A stretch of DNA of 64,000 nucleotides from an uncultured Eubacteriales bacterium (GCA_900551325.1 URVM01000008.1:1-64000), one strand, 5' to 3'; numbered from the stretch's first letter, positions 16,675-25,940 are shown. The notes: generated by a model not told the origin, from the sequence alone. Translations and numbers: made by a program.

Positions 16675-17736
16675 TTAATTTCCTCCATAAATCTTTTGCT
16701 CTAAAAACTGACGCTCTCGTTTTTCTAGCTCATCCAAATCCCAATTATGTGAGTAGGTACTGGTAAAGTGAGGATTTTTACTTTTAGCAGTTTTTGTTTT
16801 AGCAGCTTCTTGGTTTTTAGAATGATTTTGGTCAAGAGCAGCTATATCATCAACAGATTTAATACCCTTTTCATGCCATTTATCTAAAATTGAACCTAAA
16901 TAGTTAAGACTAGGAGAAGAAGAATAAGTAACAGTTCTATTACATGCTTCTAGTATTACCGTTAAATCAAAACCATAATCATTAAGCCATTTATCTAAAA
17001 GTTCTCTTTGATGTTTAGTAATGGTCTCACTTGCCATACCTAAGGCTTTTAAGATAGTACGATATTTCTTTGTAATAGAAACTTGGCTTTTAGCATCGTC
17101 TACAGTTTTGATACCTTGGTCTACCCAACCAAGAGCTACTTTTTCGATGTAGCGAATATGGGTATGGTTATTTGATGAGCAATACTGAACTAAATATTCA
17201 ATAAGATCTAAAGGTAGGTTCAACCAATCATAAAGTCCGTAAAGGACTTGTTGGTCTGTAGAAGATAATAAACGGCCTAGATGCTTTTCACATACAGTAA
17301 AAAGATTGGCAATAGAAGTATGTTCCTGGCAGTATAAAGTAAGCTCATCAGAAGTATAATGAGGTCTAGTTTGTTGAATAAAAGCTCTAGTACCTTTATT
17401 GATTGGTGTATTAACCTTTTCTACTATACGTTTATTTGCTGGTTCTGCTAAGAAAAAGCTGAGCTCAAACTCTTCGTCTGAAACTAATTTAAAATCAATT
17501 ACTTTTTTTTCATGCCAGTATTCTAAGGCAGAAACCAGTTCAGAATAAAGCATGTCCAAGTCTTTAGCAGCATTTTCTAAAGCCATGCCCTCTAAATCTG
17601 CAGACTGGTACATAGCAAATAAATAAAGGTATACTTTTACATAGCCACCTAATGCTTGTGGCATATAATTTTTAATAAACCAGTAAGGTATGTTAATGGA
17701 TGTAGGGGTTTGGGGAATAAATTTTACATATGCCAA
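16675..17736 (-). CDS. DnaD domain replication-initiation protein
   Basis: The protein has 353 residues. An N-terminal winged-helix region (about 1-100) precedes two DnaD-like (DnaB_2) domains, seen as repeated LLDWL/ILDKW-type helices around 150-210 and 240-300 (YGFDLTVILEACNRTV). It then has a basic, disordered tail. It partners the downstream helicase loader in primosome assembly. A TTG start at 17736 is used, because AAGGAGG lies 8 nt upstream and no in-frame ATG is nearby. DnaA-box-like sequences lie in its upstream region. Confidence 0.85.
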   Translation of the reverse strand: MAYVKFIPQTPTSINIPYWFIKNYMPQALGGYVKVYLYLFAMYQSADLEGMALENAAKDLDMLYSELVSALEYWHEKKVIDFKLVSDEEFELSFFLAEPANKRIVEKVNTPINKGTRAFIQQTRPHYTSDELTLYCQEHTSIANLFTVCEKHLGRLLSSTDQQVLYGLYDWLNLPLDLIEYLVQYCSSNNHTHIRYIEKVALGWVDQGIKTVDDAKSQVSITKKYRTILKALGMASETITKHQRELLDKWLNDYGFDLTVILEACNRTVTYSSSPSLNYLGSILDKWHEKGIKSVDDIAALDQNHSKNQEAAKTKTAKSKNPHFTSTYSHNWDLDELEKRERQFLEQKIYGGN

Positions 17737-17804
17737 AACAAGCGCCTCCTTAAAACGAATACTATTGTGTTAGTATTATAGCACAAAAAATAAAAAATAG
17801 TATA

Positions 17805-17843
17805 AAGCAAAAAATAAAATCCTCTTTATAAAAAGAGGATTTT
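17805..17843 (-). terminator. Terminator downstream of murC
   Basis: AAAATCCTCTT and AAGAGGATTTT form the stem. On the minus strand it is followed by ATTTTTT. It separates murC from dnaD, both transcribed leftward. Confidence 0.8.
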
Positions 17844-17917
17844 GAGGATAAGCTGTTAATAAGTTTATAAACTATTCACATGACTTATGAACAGGAGCCT
17901 GTGGATAGTGTGGATAA
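17843..17917. promoter_or_regulatory. Cluster of DnaA-box-like 9-mers upstream of the helicase-loader operon
   Basis: One exact DnaA box reads TTATCCACA on the minus strand (17909-17917). Directly adjacent is TGTGGATAG (17900-17908, one mismatch). CTATTCACA (17872-17880) and TGAGGATAA (17843-17851) are further one-mismatch copies. Four such 9-mers in 75 nt beside replication genes suggests DnaA binding. Confidence 0.5.
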
Positions 17918-17918
17918 C

Positions 17919-19301
17919 TTAGTGGCCTAAAAGAATATCTGCTACTTGATTGACGTTTCCAGCACCCATAGTGATAATTAAATCCCCTGGTAAACAATGC
18001 TCTAATAAGTAATCAGCAATTTCTCCGAAATCTGACAAATAAACACAGGTTGAGTTAGGGTTGTGGATTTTTTTGATAATATCTTTTGCATGAATATCCC
18101 CAGGATTTTTTTCCCTAGCAGCATAAATGTCTGTTACGATAAGGTAATCAACACTTGATAAGGCAGAGGCAAATTCATTTAAGAAAGCTTTTGTACGTGT
18201 ATAAGTATGTGGTTGGAATACAACAAACAGACGATTATGTGGATAAGCCTTAGCTACATCAAGAGTAGCCATGATTTCTGTTGGATGATGTGCATAATCA
18301 TCAACAATTGTAATATCATGTAGATGGCCTTTAATTTCAAAACGTTGATCTGCACCTGTAAATAAAGTAAGACCCATATTAATTTTATCGATACCGATTT
18401 TTAAGAAGTGTGCAACAGCACAAACAGATAAACAGTTAAGTACGTTATGCATCCCTGTAACATGTAAACTAATACGACCTTGATATTTTTTCTTATAATA
18501 AACATCAAATGAAGGGCAAGCATTTGCATCAAAGGTAATATTTTCAGCATACCAATCAAAATGATTTTCTAGTCCATAAGTTTCAACAGTACAAGTCATC
18601 TGATCAATAATATCTTGTACATGGTCGATGGCACCATTAATAGCTAAGAAACCATCCCAAGGGATAAGGGTACCAAACTTTTTAAATGAATCACGAATTT
18701 GATGGATATCTTTAAAATAATCCATATGATCTTCTTCTATATTTAATATAATACCGATTTTTGGAAAGAAATTAAGAAAGCTATCACAGTATTCACAGGC
18801 TTCAGTTACAAAATATTCGTTACCGCCTAAACGAATATTTCCATTAATTGATTTTAGTATTCCACCTACAGTAACTGTAGGATTTAAACCAGAACCAATA
18901 AGCACTTCTGAAAGCATAGAAGTAGTAGTTGTCTTTCCATGTGTCCCTGAAATACAAATAGGGTAATCATAAGCTTTCATTAAGCTTCCTAAAAATTCAG
19001 CACGAACTAAAGTAGGGATGTTATGGTTACGTGCTGCTTGAAGTTCAGCATTATCATCATGAATAGCAGCTGTATAAACTACTAAATCAATATCAGGAGT
19101 AATATTAGAGGCACTATGAGATGGGAAAATCTCAATACCTAAAGATTCTAAGTGTTTGGTAGTAGCAGAAGTTTTCATATCTGACCCTGTAACTTTATGA
19201 CCACGATCATGCATAATTTCAGCAAGACCGCTCATACTAATGCCACCAATACCAATGAAGTGAATATGATGGTTATTTGAAATCCTATTAAAATCAATCA
19301 T
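17919..19301 (-). CDS. murC: UDP-N-acetylmuramate--L-alanine ligase
   Basis: This 460-residue Mur ligase adds L-alanine to UDP-MurNAc using ATP in cytoplasmic peptidoglycan precursor synthesis. The N-terminal Rossmann domain has HFIGIGGISMSGLAE. The central ATP-binding domain has GTHGKTTTT (about residue 113). The DDYAHHPTEI motif opens the C-terminal domain. Length is typical. It is divergent from purR, an arrangement I also recall from other Clostridia. Confidence 0.97.
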   Translation of the reverse strand: MIDFNRISNNHHIHFIGIGGISMSGLAEIMHDRGHKVTGSDMKTSATTKHLESLGIEIFPSHSASNITPDIDLVVYTAAIHDDNAELQAARNHNIPTLVRAEFLGSLMKAYDYPICISGTHGKTTTTSMLSEVLIGSGLNPTVTVGGILKSINGNIRLGGNEYFVTEACEYCDSFLNFFPKIGIILNIEEDHMDYFKDIHQIRDSFKKFGTLIPWDGFLAINGAIDHVQDIIDQMTCTVETYGLENHFDWYAENITFDANACPSFDVYYKKKYQGRISLHVTGMHNVLNCLSVCAVAHFLKIGIDKINMGLTLFTGADQRFEIKGHLHDITIVDDYAHHPTEIMATLDVAKAYPHNRLFVVFQPHTYTRTKAFLNEFASALSSVDYLIVTDIYAAREKNPGDIHAKDIIKKIHNPNSTCVYLSDFGEIADYLLEHCLPGDLIITMGAGNVNQVADILLGH

Positions 19302-19401
19302 TTGATTATCCTTCCAATCTTTATAAATTGTTTCTATAATGTATTATACTATAACTACTGCTTTGCGTGCATTAATAATTAAAAGGTTTTTTTATATAAT
19401 T

Positions 19402-19435
19402 CGAATATTATAAAGAGAATAAGTTGAAATATTCG
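19402..19435. promoter_or_regulatory. Candidate PurR operator (paired PurBoxes)
   Basis: CGAATATT (19402-19409) and AATATTCG (19428-19435) are inverted, with 26 nt between the CGAA and TTCG cores. PurR operators have inverted CGAA cores at about that distance. The right half extends to CCGAA on the minus strand and overlaps the purR -35, consistent with autorepression. It could also affect the divergent murC. Confidence 0.6.
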
Positions 19436-19451
19436 GCCTATGATGTATAAT
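19424..19451 (+). promoter_or_regulatory. Sigma-A-type promoter of purR
   Basis: TTGAAA (19424-19429) and TATAAT (19446-19451) are 16 nt apart. The -35 overlaps the right half of the candidate PurBox pair. Confidence 0.7.
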
Positions 19452-19484
19452 AAATCTAATTAAACAATAAGGAGATAAAGGGCA

Positions 19485-20297
19485 ATGAAAAAAGTTCAAA
19501 AAAACGGGAGAATTGGTATTATATCTAGCATCTTAACGGATAACCCTAATCAAATATTTACCCTAACTCATTTTTGTGATGTTTTTGAATGTGCAAAATC
19601 AACCATTAGTGAAGATATAGACACTATAAAAGAATTATTTCAAAATTACGGTTTAGGTACCATTGAAACAGTATCTGGAGCAGCAGGTGGTGTTTTTTAT
19701 AATCCTCTTATGAGTCATGACCAAATTAAGACTTTTACTGAGGAGTTATGTAATATTATTGATCAACCTGAACGAATGATTCCAAGTGGATATATTTATA
19801 CTAATGACTTACTGTATTCACCACAGATCTCTAAGAAGATAGGGACAGCACTTGCTAGTTTGTTTCATGGGCAAGAAATAGACTATGTAGTAACGGTAGA
19901 AACAAAAGGAATCCCTATTGCATTAATGACTGCAAGAGCATTAAATAAACCTATGGTAGTAGTAAGAAATCAAAGTAAGTTAACAGACGGTACTGTTATT
20001 TATATGAATTATATTACTGGAAGTAATAACCGTATCAAAACTATGTGTTTACCTACACGTGCTATTAAGAAAGATTCAAAAGTTCTTTTTATTGATGACT
20101 TTATGAAAGCAGGCGGAACGGCTAAAGGAATTTTAGATCTTATGAAGGAGTTCCAAGCGGAAGTTGTAGGTGTTGGTGTATTAATGGCAACCAAAGAGCC
20201 AGAGAATAAACTAATAGATGATTTTAAGACTTTAGTATGGCTAGATACAGTAGATGTAACAAATAAAAAACTTCATATATGCAGTGCTTTTGAATAA
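19485..20297 (+). CDS. purR: Pur operon repressor PurR
   Basis: This 270-residue Gram-positive PurR has an N-terminal winged helix (1-75; RIGIISSILTDNPNQIFTLTHF) and a phosphoribosyltransferase-fold domain with the PRPP motif FIDDFMKAGGTAKG. PRPP binding relieves repression of purine genes, linking it to prs and hpt further along the cluster. Length matches the family (about 270-285). AAGGAGAT precedes the ATG. Its own terminator overlaps the stop codon. Confidence 0.94.
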   Translation: MKKVQKNGRIGIISSILTDNPNQIFTLTHFCDVFECAKSTISEDIDTIKELFQNYGLGTIETVSGAAGGVFYNPLMSHDQIKTFTEELCNIIDQPERMIPSGYIYTNDLLYSPQISKKIGTALASLFHGQEIDYVVTVETKGIPIALMTARALNKPMVVVRNQSKLTDGTVIYMNYITGSNNRIKTMCLPTRAIKKDSKVLFIDDFMKAGGTAKGILDLMKEFQAEVVGVGVLMATKEPENKLIDDFKTLVWLDTVDVTNKKLHICSAFE

Positions 20298-20328
20298 GAG
20301 TTAGTGAATTCACTAACTCTTATTTTTT
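20296..20328 (+). terminator. Intrinsic terminator of purR
   Basis: AAGAGTTAGTG and CACTAACTCTT pair around AATT and are followed by ATTTTTT. The left arm begins inside the TAA stop codon. Confidence 0.92.
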
Positions 20329-20430
20329 ATTATATACATTTTATATAATATACCTAAGTGAAAGAAAAAATACATAGTATATTTTACTATAGAGTGAAAA
20401 TAAATAGTTTTAGTAATAAATGTAAAAAAC

Positions 20431-20459
20431 TTGAAAATATTACAAAGAAATGGTATATT
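20431..20459 (+). promoter_or_regulatory. Sigma-A-type promoter of glgC-glgD
   Basis: TTGAAA (20431-20436) and TATATT (20454-20459) are 17 nt apart, about 57 nt upstream of the glgC ATG. Confidence 0.65.
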
Positions 20460-20515
20460 TGAATATGAAATATTTAATAATTTAAAATATTTAAGAGCCG
20501 TTGGAGGGGATGCGC

Positions 20516-21778
20516 ATGAATCAAACAGAAATGATGGCTATGTTATTAGCGGGGGGACAAGGGAGTAGACTGGGAATTTTAACGAAAGAAATTGCTAAGC
20601 CTGCAGTAATGTTTGGAGGGAAGTATCGTATTATAGATTTCCCACTTAGTAACTGCATTAATTCAGGTGTTTATACAGTTGGTGTTTTAACCCAGTACGA
20701 ACCTCTTATATTAACTAAGCATATTGGAATAGGAACACCATGGGATTTGGATAGAACAAATGAAGGAGTTACTATGCTTTCACCTTTTGTAAAAGGGAAT
20801 CAAGGTGAATGGTACTCTGGTACAGCTAATGCTATTTATCAAAATATTAGATTTATAGATAGTTATAATCCTGAATATGTACTTATCTTATCAGGTGACC
20901 ATGTGTATAAAATGGATTATAGTAAAATGCTTGAATCTCATAAGAAAAATGGGGCAGATGCAACTATAGCAGTTATGGAAGTAAGTTATGAAGATGCTAA
21001 GCAATTTGGAATTATGAATACTAACGAAGAAGATAGAATTATAGAGTTTGAAGAAAAACCACCTGTACCTAAGAATAATCTAGCTTCTATGGGCATTTAT
21101 ATTTTCACATGGAAGGAGTTAAGACAAGCTCTCATTTTAGATCATGAAAAGCATGAAGATAGTGACTTTGGAAAGCATATTATTCCTATGTTTATTGAAG
21201 CAGAAAAGAATGTATTTGCTTACCGATTTAATGATTATTGGAAAGATATTGGAACAATAGATGCTTTTTGGCAAGCAAATATGGAGCTTACACATACTTT
21301 ACCTGAGTTTAATCTCTATGATGAATTTTGGAAAATTTATACCAATATAGAACATCAGCCACCACAGTTTATAAGTGATACTGCTATTGTAGAAAGATCA
21401 CTTTTGTCAGAAGGATGTGAGATTGATGGAAAAGTATATAACTCTATTATAGGGCCTAGAGTTATGATAGAAGAAGGTGCAATTGTTACAAACTCCATCA
21501 TTATGCAAGATACTATAGTAAGAAGTGGTGCAGTAGTTGAAAGGTCTATCGTATCAGAAAAATGTGATATTGGGGAAAATACATATATAGGTCAAGGAGA
21601 AAATATACCTCATGAGACAAAACCACATATTTACTATAGTGGCATAACAGCTATAGGTGCTTATACTACTATTCCTAATAATGTTGTAGTAGGAAAGAAT
21701 TGTGAAATTAGTGGAGATACAAAAAAAGAAAATTATCAAAACGGTAAGCTTGAAAGTGGCCGTTCACTGATTTTATAG
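20516..21778 (+). CDS. glgC: Glucose-1-phosphate adenylyltransferase, catalytic subunit
   Basis: This 420-residue enzyme makes ADP-glucose from glucose-1-phosphate and ATP for glycogen (granulose) synthesis. The pyrophosphorylase motif LAGGQGSRLG is intact near the N-terminus, followed by KPAVMFGGKYRIIDF and WYSGTANAIYQN. A left-handed beta-helix of hexapeptide repeats ends the protein. The ATG at 20516 has GGAGGGG 6 nt upstream; two earlier in-frame starts overlap that site. It is followed 9 nt later by glgD, with which it probably forms a heteromer. Confidence 0.95.
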   Translation: MNQTEMMAMLLAGGQGSRLGILTKEIAKPAVMFGGKYRIIDFPLSNCINSGVYTVGVLTQYEPLILTKHIGIGTPWDLDRTNEGVTMLSPFVKGNQGEWYSGTANAIYQNIRFIDSYNPEYVLILSGDHVYKMDYSKMLESHKKNGADATIAVMEVSYEDAKQFGIMNTNEEDRIIEFEEKPPVPKNNLASMGIYIFTWKELRQALILDHEKHEDSDFGKHIIPMFIEAEKNVFAYRFNDYWKDIGTIDAFWQANMELTHTLPEFNLYDEFWKIYTNIEHQPPQFISDTAIVERSLLSEGCEIDGKVYNSIIGPRVMIEEGAIVTNSIIMQDTIVRSGAVVERSIVSEKCDIGENTYIGQGENIPHETKPHIYYSGITAIGAYTTIPNNVVVGKNCEISGDTKKENYQNGKLESGRSLIL

Positions 21779-21787
21779 GGGGATTTT

Positions 21788-22897
21788 ATGAAAGCTGTAG
21801 GGATTGTATTAGCAGGTGGAAAAAGAAATGGATTAGGTGCATTAACAGTACAACGGAATGTAGCAGCTATACCTATAGGTGGGTCTTATAGAGCTATAGA
21901 TTTTGCATTAAGTAATTTAAGTAATTCAGGTATTAAGAAGGTAGCAGTTATTTCCCAACATAATACTAGGTCATTAACAGACCATATATCCTCTTCAAAG
22001 TGGTGGGGATTTGGTCGTAAAAAAACAGGATTGTTTTTATTTACACCTCATATGGTGAGTACAGAAACATTTACATATAGAGGAACAGCAGACGCTATTT
22101 ATCAAAATATTGATTTCTTGAAAAAAAGTAATGAACCTTATGTAGTCATTATTTCAGGAGAACAAGTAACTAAAATGGATTTTAGCAAGCTTATTCAATA
22201 CCATATTGATAAGAATTCTGATATTACAATCATGTGTAAAAGAATGGTAGACGAAGATGTACGAGATTACGGAGTTGTCAATCTAGATGATGACATGAGA
22301 ATGATGGAATTAGAAGAAAAACCTTTAGAACCTCAAGCAGATACCATTTCTTTAGGGGTATATGTTATTGGAAGAGAACTACTTATCCATCTTTTAGAAG
22401 AACTTGAAAGTGAAGCGAGATATAGTTTTGTAAATGATATATTGATTCGTTATAGACGTAAGCTAAAAATACATGGCTATATGTTTGAAGGTTACTGGAG
22501 AACCATAAAAGATATTGAAGCATTCTATGGTATTAACATGGATCTTTTAAAGCCTGAAGTAAGAGACTTGCTATTTAAGACATCTGCGCATATTTATACA
22601 AAGGCAAAGGATGAACCACCAGCAAAATTTAATGATCATTCTAATATATCTACAAGTATTATAAGTGGTGGAGATATTATTAATGGTACAGTAGAACATT
22701 CTATTCTTTTTAGAAAGGTTTTTGTCGGAGAGAATGCTGTTATTAAAAATAGTATTATTATGGAAGGGTGTACTATTGGAAGAGGTGCGGTACTTGAAAA
22801 TGTTATTTTAGATAAGCAAATCTATGTGTCTGAAGGGCAACGTTTAATAGGTACACCAAAGGAAATCCTTGTATATCCTAAGCGTAGTATTATATGA
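21788..22897 (+). CDS. glgD: GlgD, regulatory subunit of glucose-1-phosphate adenylyltransferase
   Basis: This 369-residue paralogue of GlgC has a degenerate nucleotide motif (LAGGKRNGLG in place of the GQGSRLG form), as in Firmicute GlgD subunits, which are poorly active alone and stimulate GlgC. The FALSNLSNSGI and FRGTADAIYQN-like segments and C-terminal hexapeptide repeats (IIMEGCTIGRGAVLENVIL) are present. It lies 9 nt after glgC. No glycogen synthase or branching enzyme is in the window, so the rest of the pathway must lie elsewhere. Confidence 0.92.
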   Translation: MKAVGIVLAGGKRNGLGALTVQRNVAAIPIGGSYRAIDFALSNLSNSGIKKVAVISQHNTRSLTDHISSSKWWGFGRKKTGLFLFTPHMVSTETFTYRGTADAIYQNIDFLKKSNEPYVVIISGEQVTKMDFSKLIQYHIDKNSDITIMCKRMVDEDVRDYGVVNLDDDMRMMELEEKPLEPQADTISLGVYVIGRELLIHLLEELESEARYSFVNDILIRYRRKLKIHGYMFEGYWRTIKDIEAFYGINMDLLKPEVRDLLFKTSAHIYTKAKDEPPAKFNDHSNISTSIISGGDIINGTVEHSILFRKVFVGENAVIKNSIIMEGCTIGRGAVLENVILDKQIYVSEGQRLIGTPKEILVYPKRSII

Positions 22898-22971
22898 CAA
22901 AGTATAATACTGGAAAACTAACAATAAAGTTACAATTTTACTCATTTTTATTAATAATTTTTAAAAAAATA

Positions 22972-23000
22972 TTGATTATTATTTAAAAATGTTATATAAT
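22972..23000 (+). promoter_or_regulatory. Sigma-A-type promoter of spoVG
   Basis: TTGATT (22972-22977) and TATAAT (22995-23000) are 17 nt apart. A leader of about 67 nt follows and includes an imperfect AGCTAAAGG/CCTTGGCT hairpin (about 23022-23048). Confidence 0.7.
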
Positions 23001-23073
23001 TTTAAATATAATACACAGGTTAGCTAAAGGATGGGGACACCTTGGCTCGACTTAAAAACAGGAGGGTTTGCTA

Positions 23074-23379
23074 ATGGAGATTACAGATATCAGAGTCAGA
23101 AAGATAAATAAAGAAGGGAAGATGAAAGCGGTAGTATCAGTTACATTTGATAATGAATTCGTAGTTCATGATATTAAAGTAATTGAAGGAGATAAAGGTA
23201 GTTTTATTGCAATGCCAAGTCGTAAAACTCTAGATGGTGAATTTAGAGATATCGCTCATCCAATTAACTCTGAAACACGTGATCGTATTCAAAAGACAGT
23301 ACTTGAAAAATACGAGATGGTACTTCTTTCAGATGAAGATGTAACAAGTGATGAAGTAGCGGTTTCAGAAGAGTACTAA
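23074..23379 (+). CDS. spoVG: Septation/RNA-binding regulator SpoVG
   Basis: This 101-residue SpoVG begins MEITDIRVRKI, contains MKAVVSVTFDNEFVVHDIKVIEG and the IAMPSRK motif, and ends with an acidic tail. SpoVG binds nucleic acid and affects septation, sporulation and envelope functions. The ATG at 23074 has GGAGGG 7 nt upstream; the TTG at 23068 is too close. It has its own strong terminator, so glmU is probably only partly co-transcribed. Confidence 0.97.
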   Translation: MEITDIRVRKINKEGKMKAVVSVTFDNEFVVHDIKVIEGDKGSFIAMPSRKTLDGEFRDIAHPINSETRDRIQKTVLEKYEMVLLSDEDVTSDEVAVSEEY

Positions 23380-23387
23380 AAATGAGG

Positions 23388-23427
23388 ACATCTTTTACAA
23401 GTATATACTTGTAAAAGATGTTTTTTT
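23388..23427 (+). terminator. Intrinsic terminator of spoVG
   Basis: ACATCTTTTACAAGT and ACTTGTAAAAGATGT form a 15-bp perfect stem followed by seven T residues. Confidence 0.94.
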
Positions 23428-23504
23428 ATTTGTAAAGGGTGACTTGCATAAACCACTAATAAATGAGAAAATAAAACCAATATAATCGAGAGGATGTGCA
23501 AGTT

Positions 23505-24869
23505 GTGAAAACTAAATCTATTATATTAGCTGCAGGCCAAGGGACAAGAATGAAATCAAATACATCAAAAGTTCTTCATGAGATTTTTCATAAGCCTTTG
23601 GTTCATTACCCTATACAAGCTGCTAAATATGCTGGTGCAACAGAAATTTGTTTAGTTGTAGGACATAAAGCAGAGGAGGTAATGGCTACCTTTGGAGATT
23701 CTGTACAGTACGCACTTCAAAAAGAGCAGTTAGGTACAGGACATGCTGTTATGCAAGCTATGGATTTTATTGGAGATGAGGGAGAAATCCTTATTCTCTA
23801 TGGAGATACACCACTAATTACTGCAGAAACTATAGAGAAAATGCTAGCTTTTCATAGAAAGAAAAAGAACGCTGTTACAGTTCTTTCCGCTATTGTAGAT
23901 AATCCAACAGGATATGGACGTATAGTTAGAGATGAAAGTAAACACTTTGTAAAAATAGTTGAGCAAAAAGATGCAACAGACGAAGAAAAACGCATTTGTG
24001 AAATTAATGGAGGAATGTATGTTTTTGAGGCTAAGCTTCTGAAATTTGCTCTTTCAAAAATTACAAACAATAATGTACAAAATGAATATTACTTAACTGA
24101 TACTATAGAAATTTTACTTGCAGAAGGTCATAATGTAGATGCTATTGCTATTATGAATCCAGATGATATCCTAGGTGTAAACTCTAGGGTTCAATTAGCA
24201 GAAGCTACTTCTATTATGAAAAATCGCATTAATACAAAACATATGGATAATGGTGTAACACTTATTGATCCAAACAATACTTATATTGATCCTACAGTAA
24301 TCATTGGAAAGGACACTATAGTAGAACCAGGATGTGTCATTGAAGGTGAAACAACTATAGGAGAGAATTGTCATATAGGCTTTAATTCTAAGATTAGAGA
24401 TTGCCGTATTGCAGATGAAGTAAGTATTGAATCAAGTGTACTCACAGAAAGTAGTGTTGAAGAAGGTGCTCATATTGGACCATTTGCCTATATTAGACCG
24501 AACAGTTCTATTGGGGCAAAAGTTAAAATAGGTGATTTCGTTGAAATCAAAAATGCTACTATAGGTGAAGGTACTAAAGTATCTCATTTAACTTATATAG
24601 GAGATGCAGATGTAGGTAGTGGAGTAAACTTTGGATGTGGTACAGTAGTTGTAAATTACGATGGACAGAAAAAACATCGTACAACTATTAAAGATAATGC
24701 TTTTATTGGCTGTAATACCAATTTAGTTTCACCAGTAATAGTAGAAGAAGGTGCTTATACAGCAGCAGGTTCTACTATTACAGAGACTGTTCCAGCAAAT
24801 AGCTTAGGTATTGCAAGAGCAAGACAAGAAAATAAAGCTGACTGGGTAATAAAAAAACGTAAAAAATAG
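23505..24869 (+). CDS. glmU: Bifunctional GlcNAc-1-phosphate uridyltransferase / glucosamine-1-phosphate acetyltransferase
   Basis: This 454-residue GlmU catalyses the last two steps to UDP-GlcNAc for peptidoglycan. The uridyltransferase domain (1-230) opens with IILAAGQGTRMKS. The C-terminal beta-helix acetyltransferase has IGDFVEIKNA and the GVNFGCGTVVVNYDG segment. Two GTG codons compete (23496 and 23505). The second is preferred because AGAGGA lies 10 nt upstream, whereas the first sits one base after it. It follows spoVG as in Bacillus. Confidence 0.95.
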   Translation: MKTKSIILAAGQGTRMKSNTSKVLHEIFHKPLVHYPIQAAKYAGATEICLVVGHKAEEVMATFGDSVQYALQKEQLGTGHAVMQAMDFIGDEGEILILYGDTPLITAETIEKMLAFHRKKKNAVTVLSAIVDNPTGYGRIVRDESKHFVKIVEQKDATDEEKRICEINGGMYVFEAKLLKFALSKITNNNVQNEYYLTDTIEILLAEGHNVDAIAIMNPDDILGVNSRVQLAEATSIMKNRINTKHMDNGVTLIDPNNTYIDPTVIIGKDTIVEPGCVIEGETTIGENCHIGFNSKIRDCRIADEVSIESSVLTESSVEEGAHIGPFAYIRPNSSIGAKVKIGDFVEIKNATIGEGTKVSHLTYIGDADVGSGVNFGCGTVVVNYDGQKKHRTTIKDNAFIGCNTNLVSPVIVEEGAYTAAGSTITETVPANSLGIARARQENKADWVIKKRKK

Positions 24870-24910
24870 ACTATAAATTTGCTAAAATTGTAAAAAAACA
24901 CGTATATAAG

Positions 24911-24938
24911 TTGCATTTTATCCTCAATATGATATAAT
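24911..24938 (+). promoter_or_regulatory. Sigma-A-type promoter of prs
   Basis: TTGCAT (24911-24916) and TATAAT (24933-24938) are 16 nt apart, 46 nt ahead of the prs ATG. Confidence 0.65.
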
Positions 24939-24983
24939 GTTGTCGATTTAGTGGACGTAGATTCTTAAGGAGGACTTAATCAA

Positions 24984-25940
24984 ATGATTAGAAATTATGC
25001 TGATATCAAAGTGTTTACCTGCAACGCCCATCCAGCATTAGCGGAAGAAATTGCTAAATGTCTTGGTGTAACATTAGGTAAATCTGAGGTTTTAAGATTT
25101 AGTGATGGAGAAGTATCCGTAAAAATTGATGAAAAGGTACGTGGTACTGATGTATTTATTATTCAACCTACATCAACACCAGCTAACGAACACCTTATGG
25201 AGTTACTTATTATGATAGACGCTATGAAACGTGCATCAGCTGGACGTATCACAGCAGTTATTCCATACTATGGATATGCAAGACAAGATAGAAAAACAAG
25301 AGCTAGAGATCCAATTAGTTCAAAACTTGTAGCCGATATCCTTCAAACAGCAGGTGCAGATAGAGTTCTTACAATGGACCTTCACTGTGCACAAATTCAA
25401 GGATTCTTTAATATTCCTTTAGATCATTTAGTAGGTATGCCTTTACTTACAAAATATTATACAAATAAATTAGCAGACAAAACAGATGATGTAGTTGCTG
25501 TATCTCCAGACTTAGGTAGTGTTGGTCGTGTAAGAGGATTTGCTACAAAATTAGATATTCCAATTGCTATTATAGATAAGAGAAGACCAAAAGCTAACGT
25601 TTCAGAGATTATGAATATTATCGGTGAAGTAAATGGCAAACGTGTTATTTTAGTTGATGATATGATTGATACAGCAGGTACAATTTGTAATGCAGCCAAT
25701 GCTCTTAAAGAAAGAGGTGCTACAGCAGTATATGCTTGCTGTACACATGGTGTATTATCTGGTCCAGCATTAGAAAGAATTGAAGAATCAGCTATCGAAG
25801 AACTTGTAGTATTAAATACAATTGCTCTTCCAGAAGAAAAGAAAATTTCTAAGATCAAAGAAATTTCTGTAGCAGAAATCTTTGCAGATGCGATTAGACG
25901 TATACACGAAGACTTATCAGTTTCTAAATTATTTGATTAA
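24984..25940 (+). CDS. prs: Ribose-phosphate pyrophosphokinase
   Basis: This 318-residue PRPP synthase transfers pyrophosphate from ATP to ribose-5-phosphate. Visible motifs are SDGEVSVKI, the class signature (TMDLHCAQIQGFF) and the PRPP loop VDDMIDTAGT. Length is typical. PRPP feeds the hpt and pur pathways and is the effector of the nearby PurR. AAGGAGG precedes the ATG. It has its own promoter and terminator. Confidence 0.98.
   Translation: MIRNYADIKVFTCNAHPALAEEIAKCLGVTLGKSEVLRFSDGEVSVKIDEKVRGTDVFIIQPTSTPANEHLMELLIMIDAMKRASAGRITAVIPYYGYARQDRKTRARDPISSKLVADILQTAGADRVLTMDLHCAQIQGFFNIPLDHLVGMPLLTKYYTNKLADKTDDVVAVSPDLGSVGRVRGFATKLDIPIAIIDKRRPKANVSEIMNIIGEVNGKRVILVDDMIDTAGTICNAANALKERGATAVYACCTHGVLSGPALERIEESAIEELVVLNTIALPEEKKISKIKEISVAEIFADAIRRIHEDLSVSKLFD

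Noticed and set aside
22972..23066. Sigma-H promoter for spoVG, as in Bacillus
   Set aside because: AAAGGATGG near 23026 resembles a -35 but no RNGAATWW -10 follows; a consensus sigma-A promoter is present instead.
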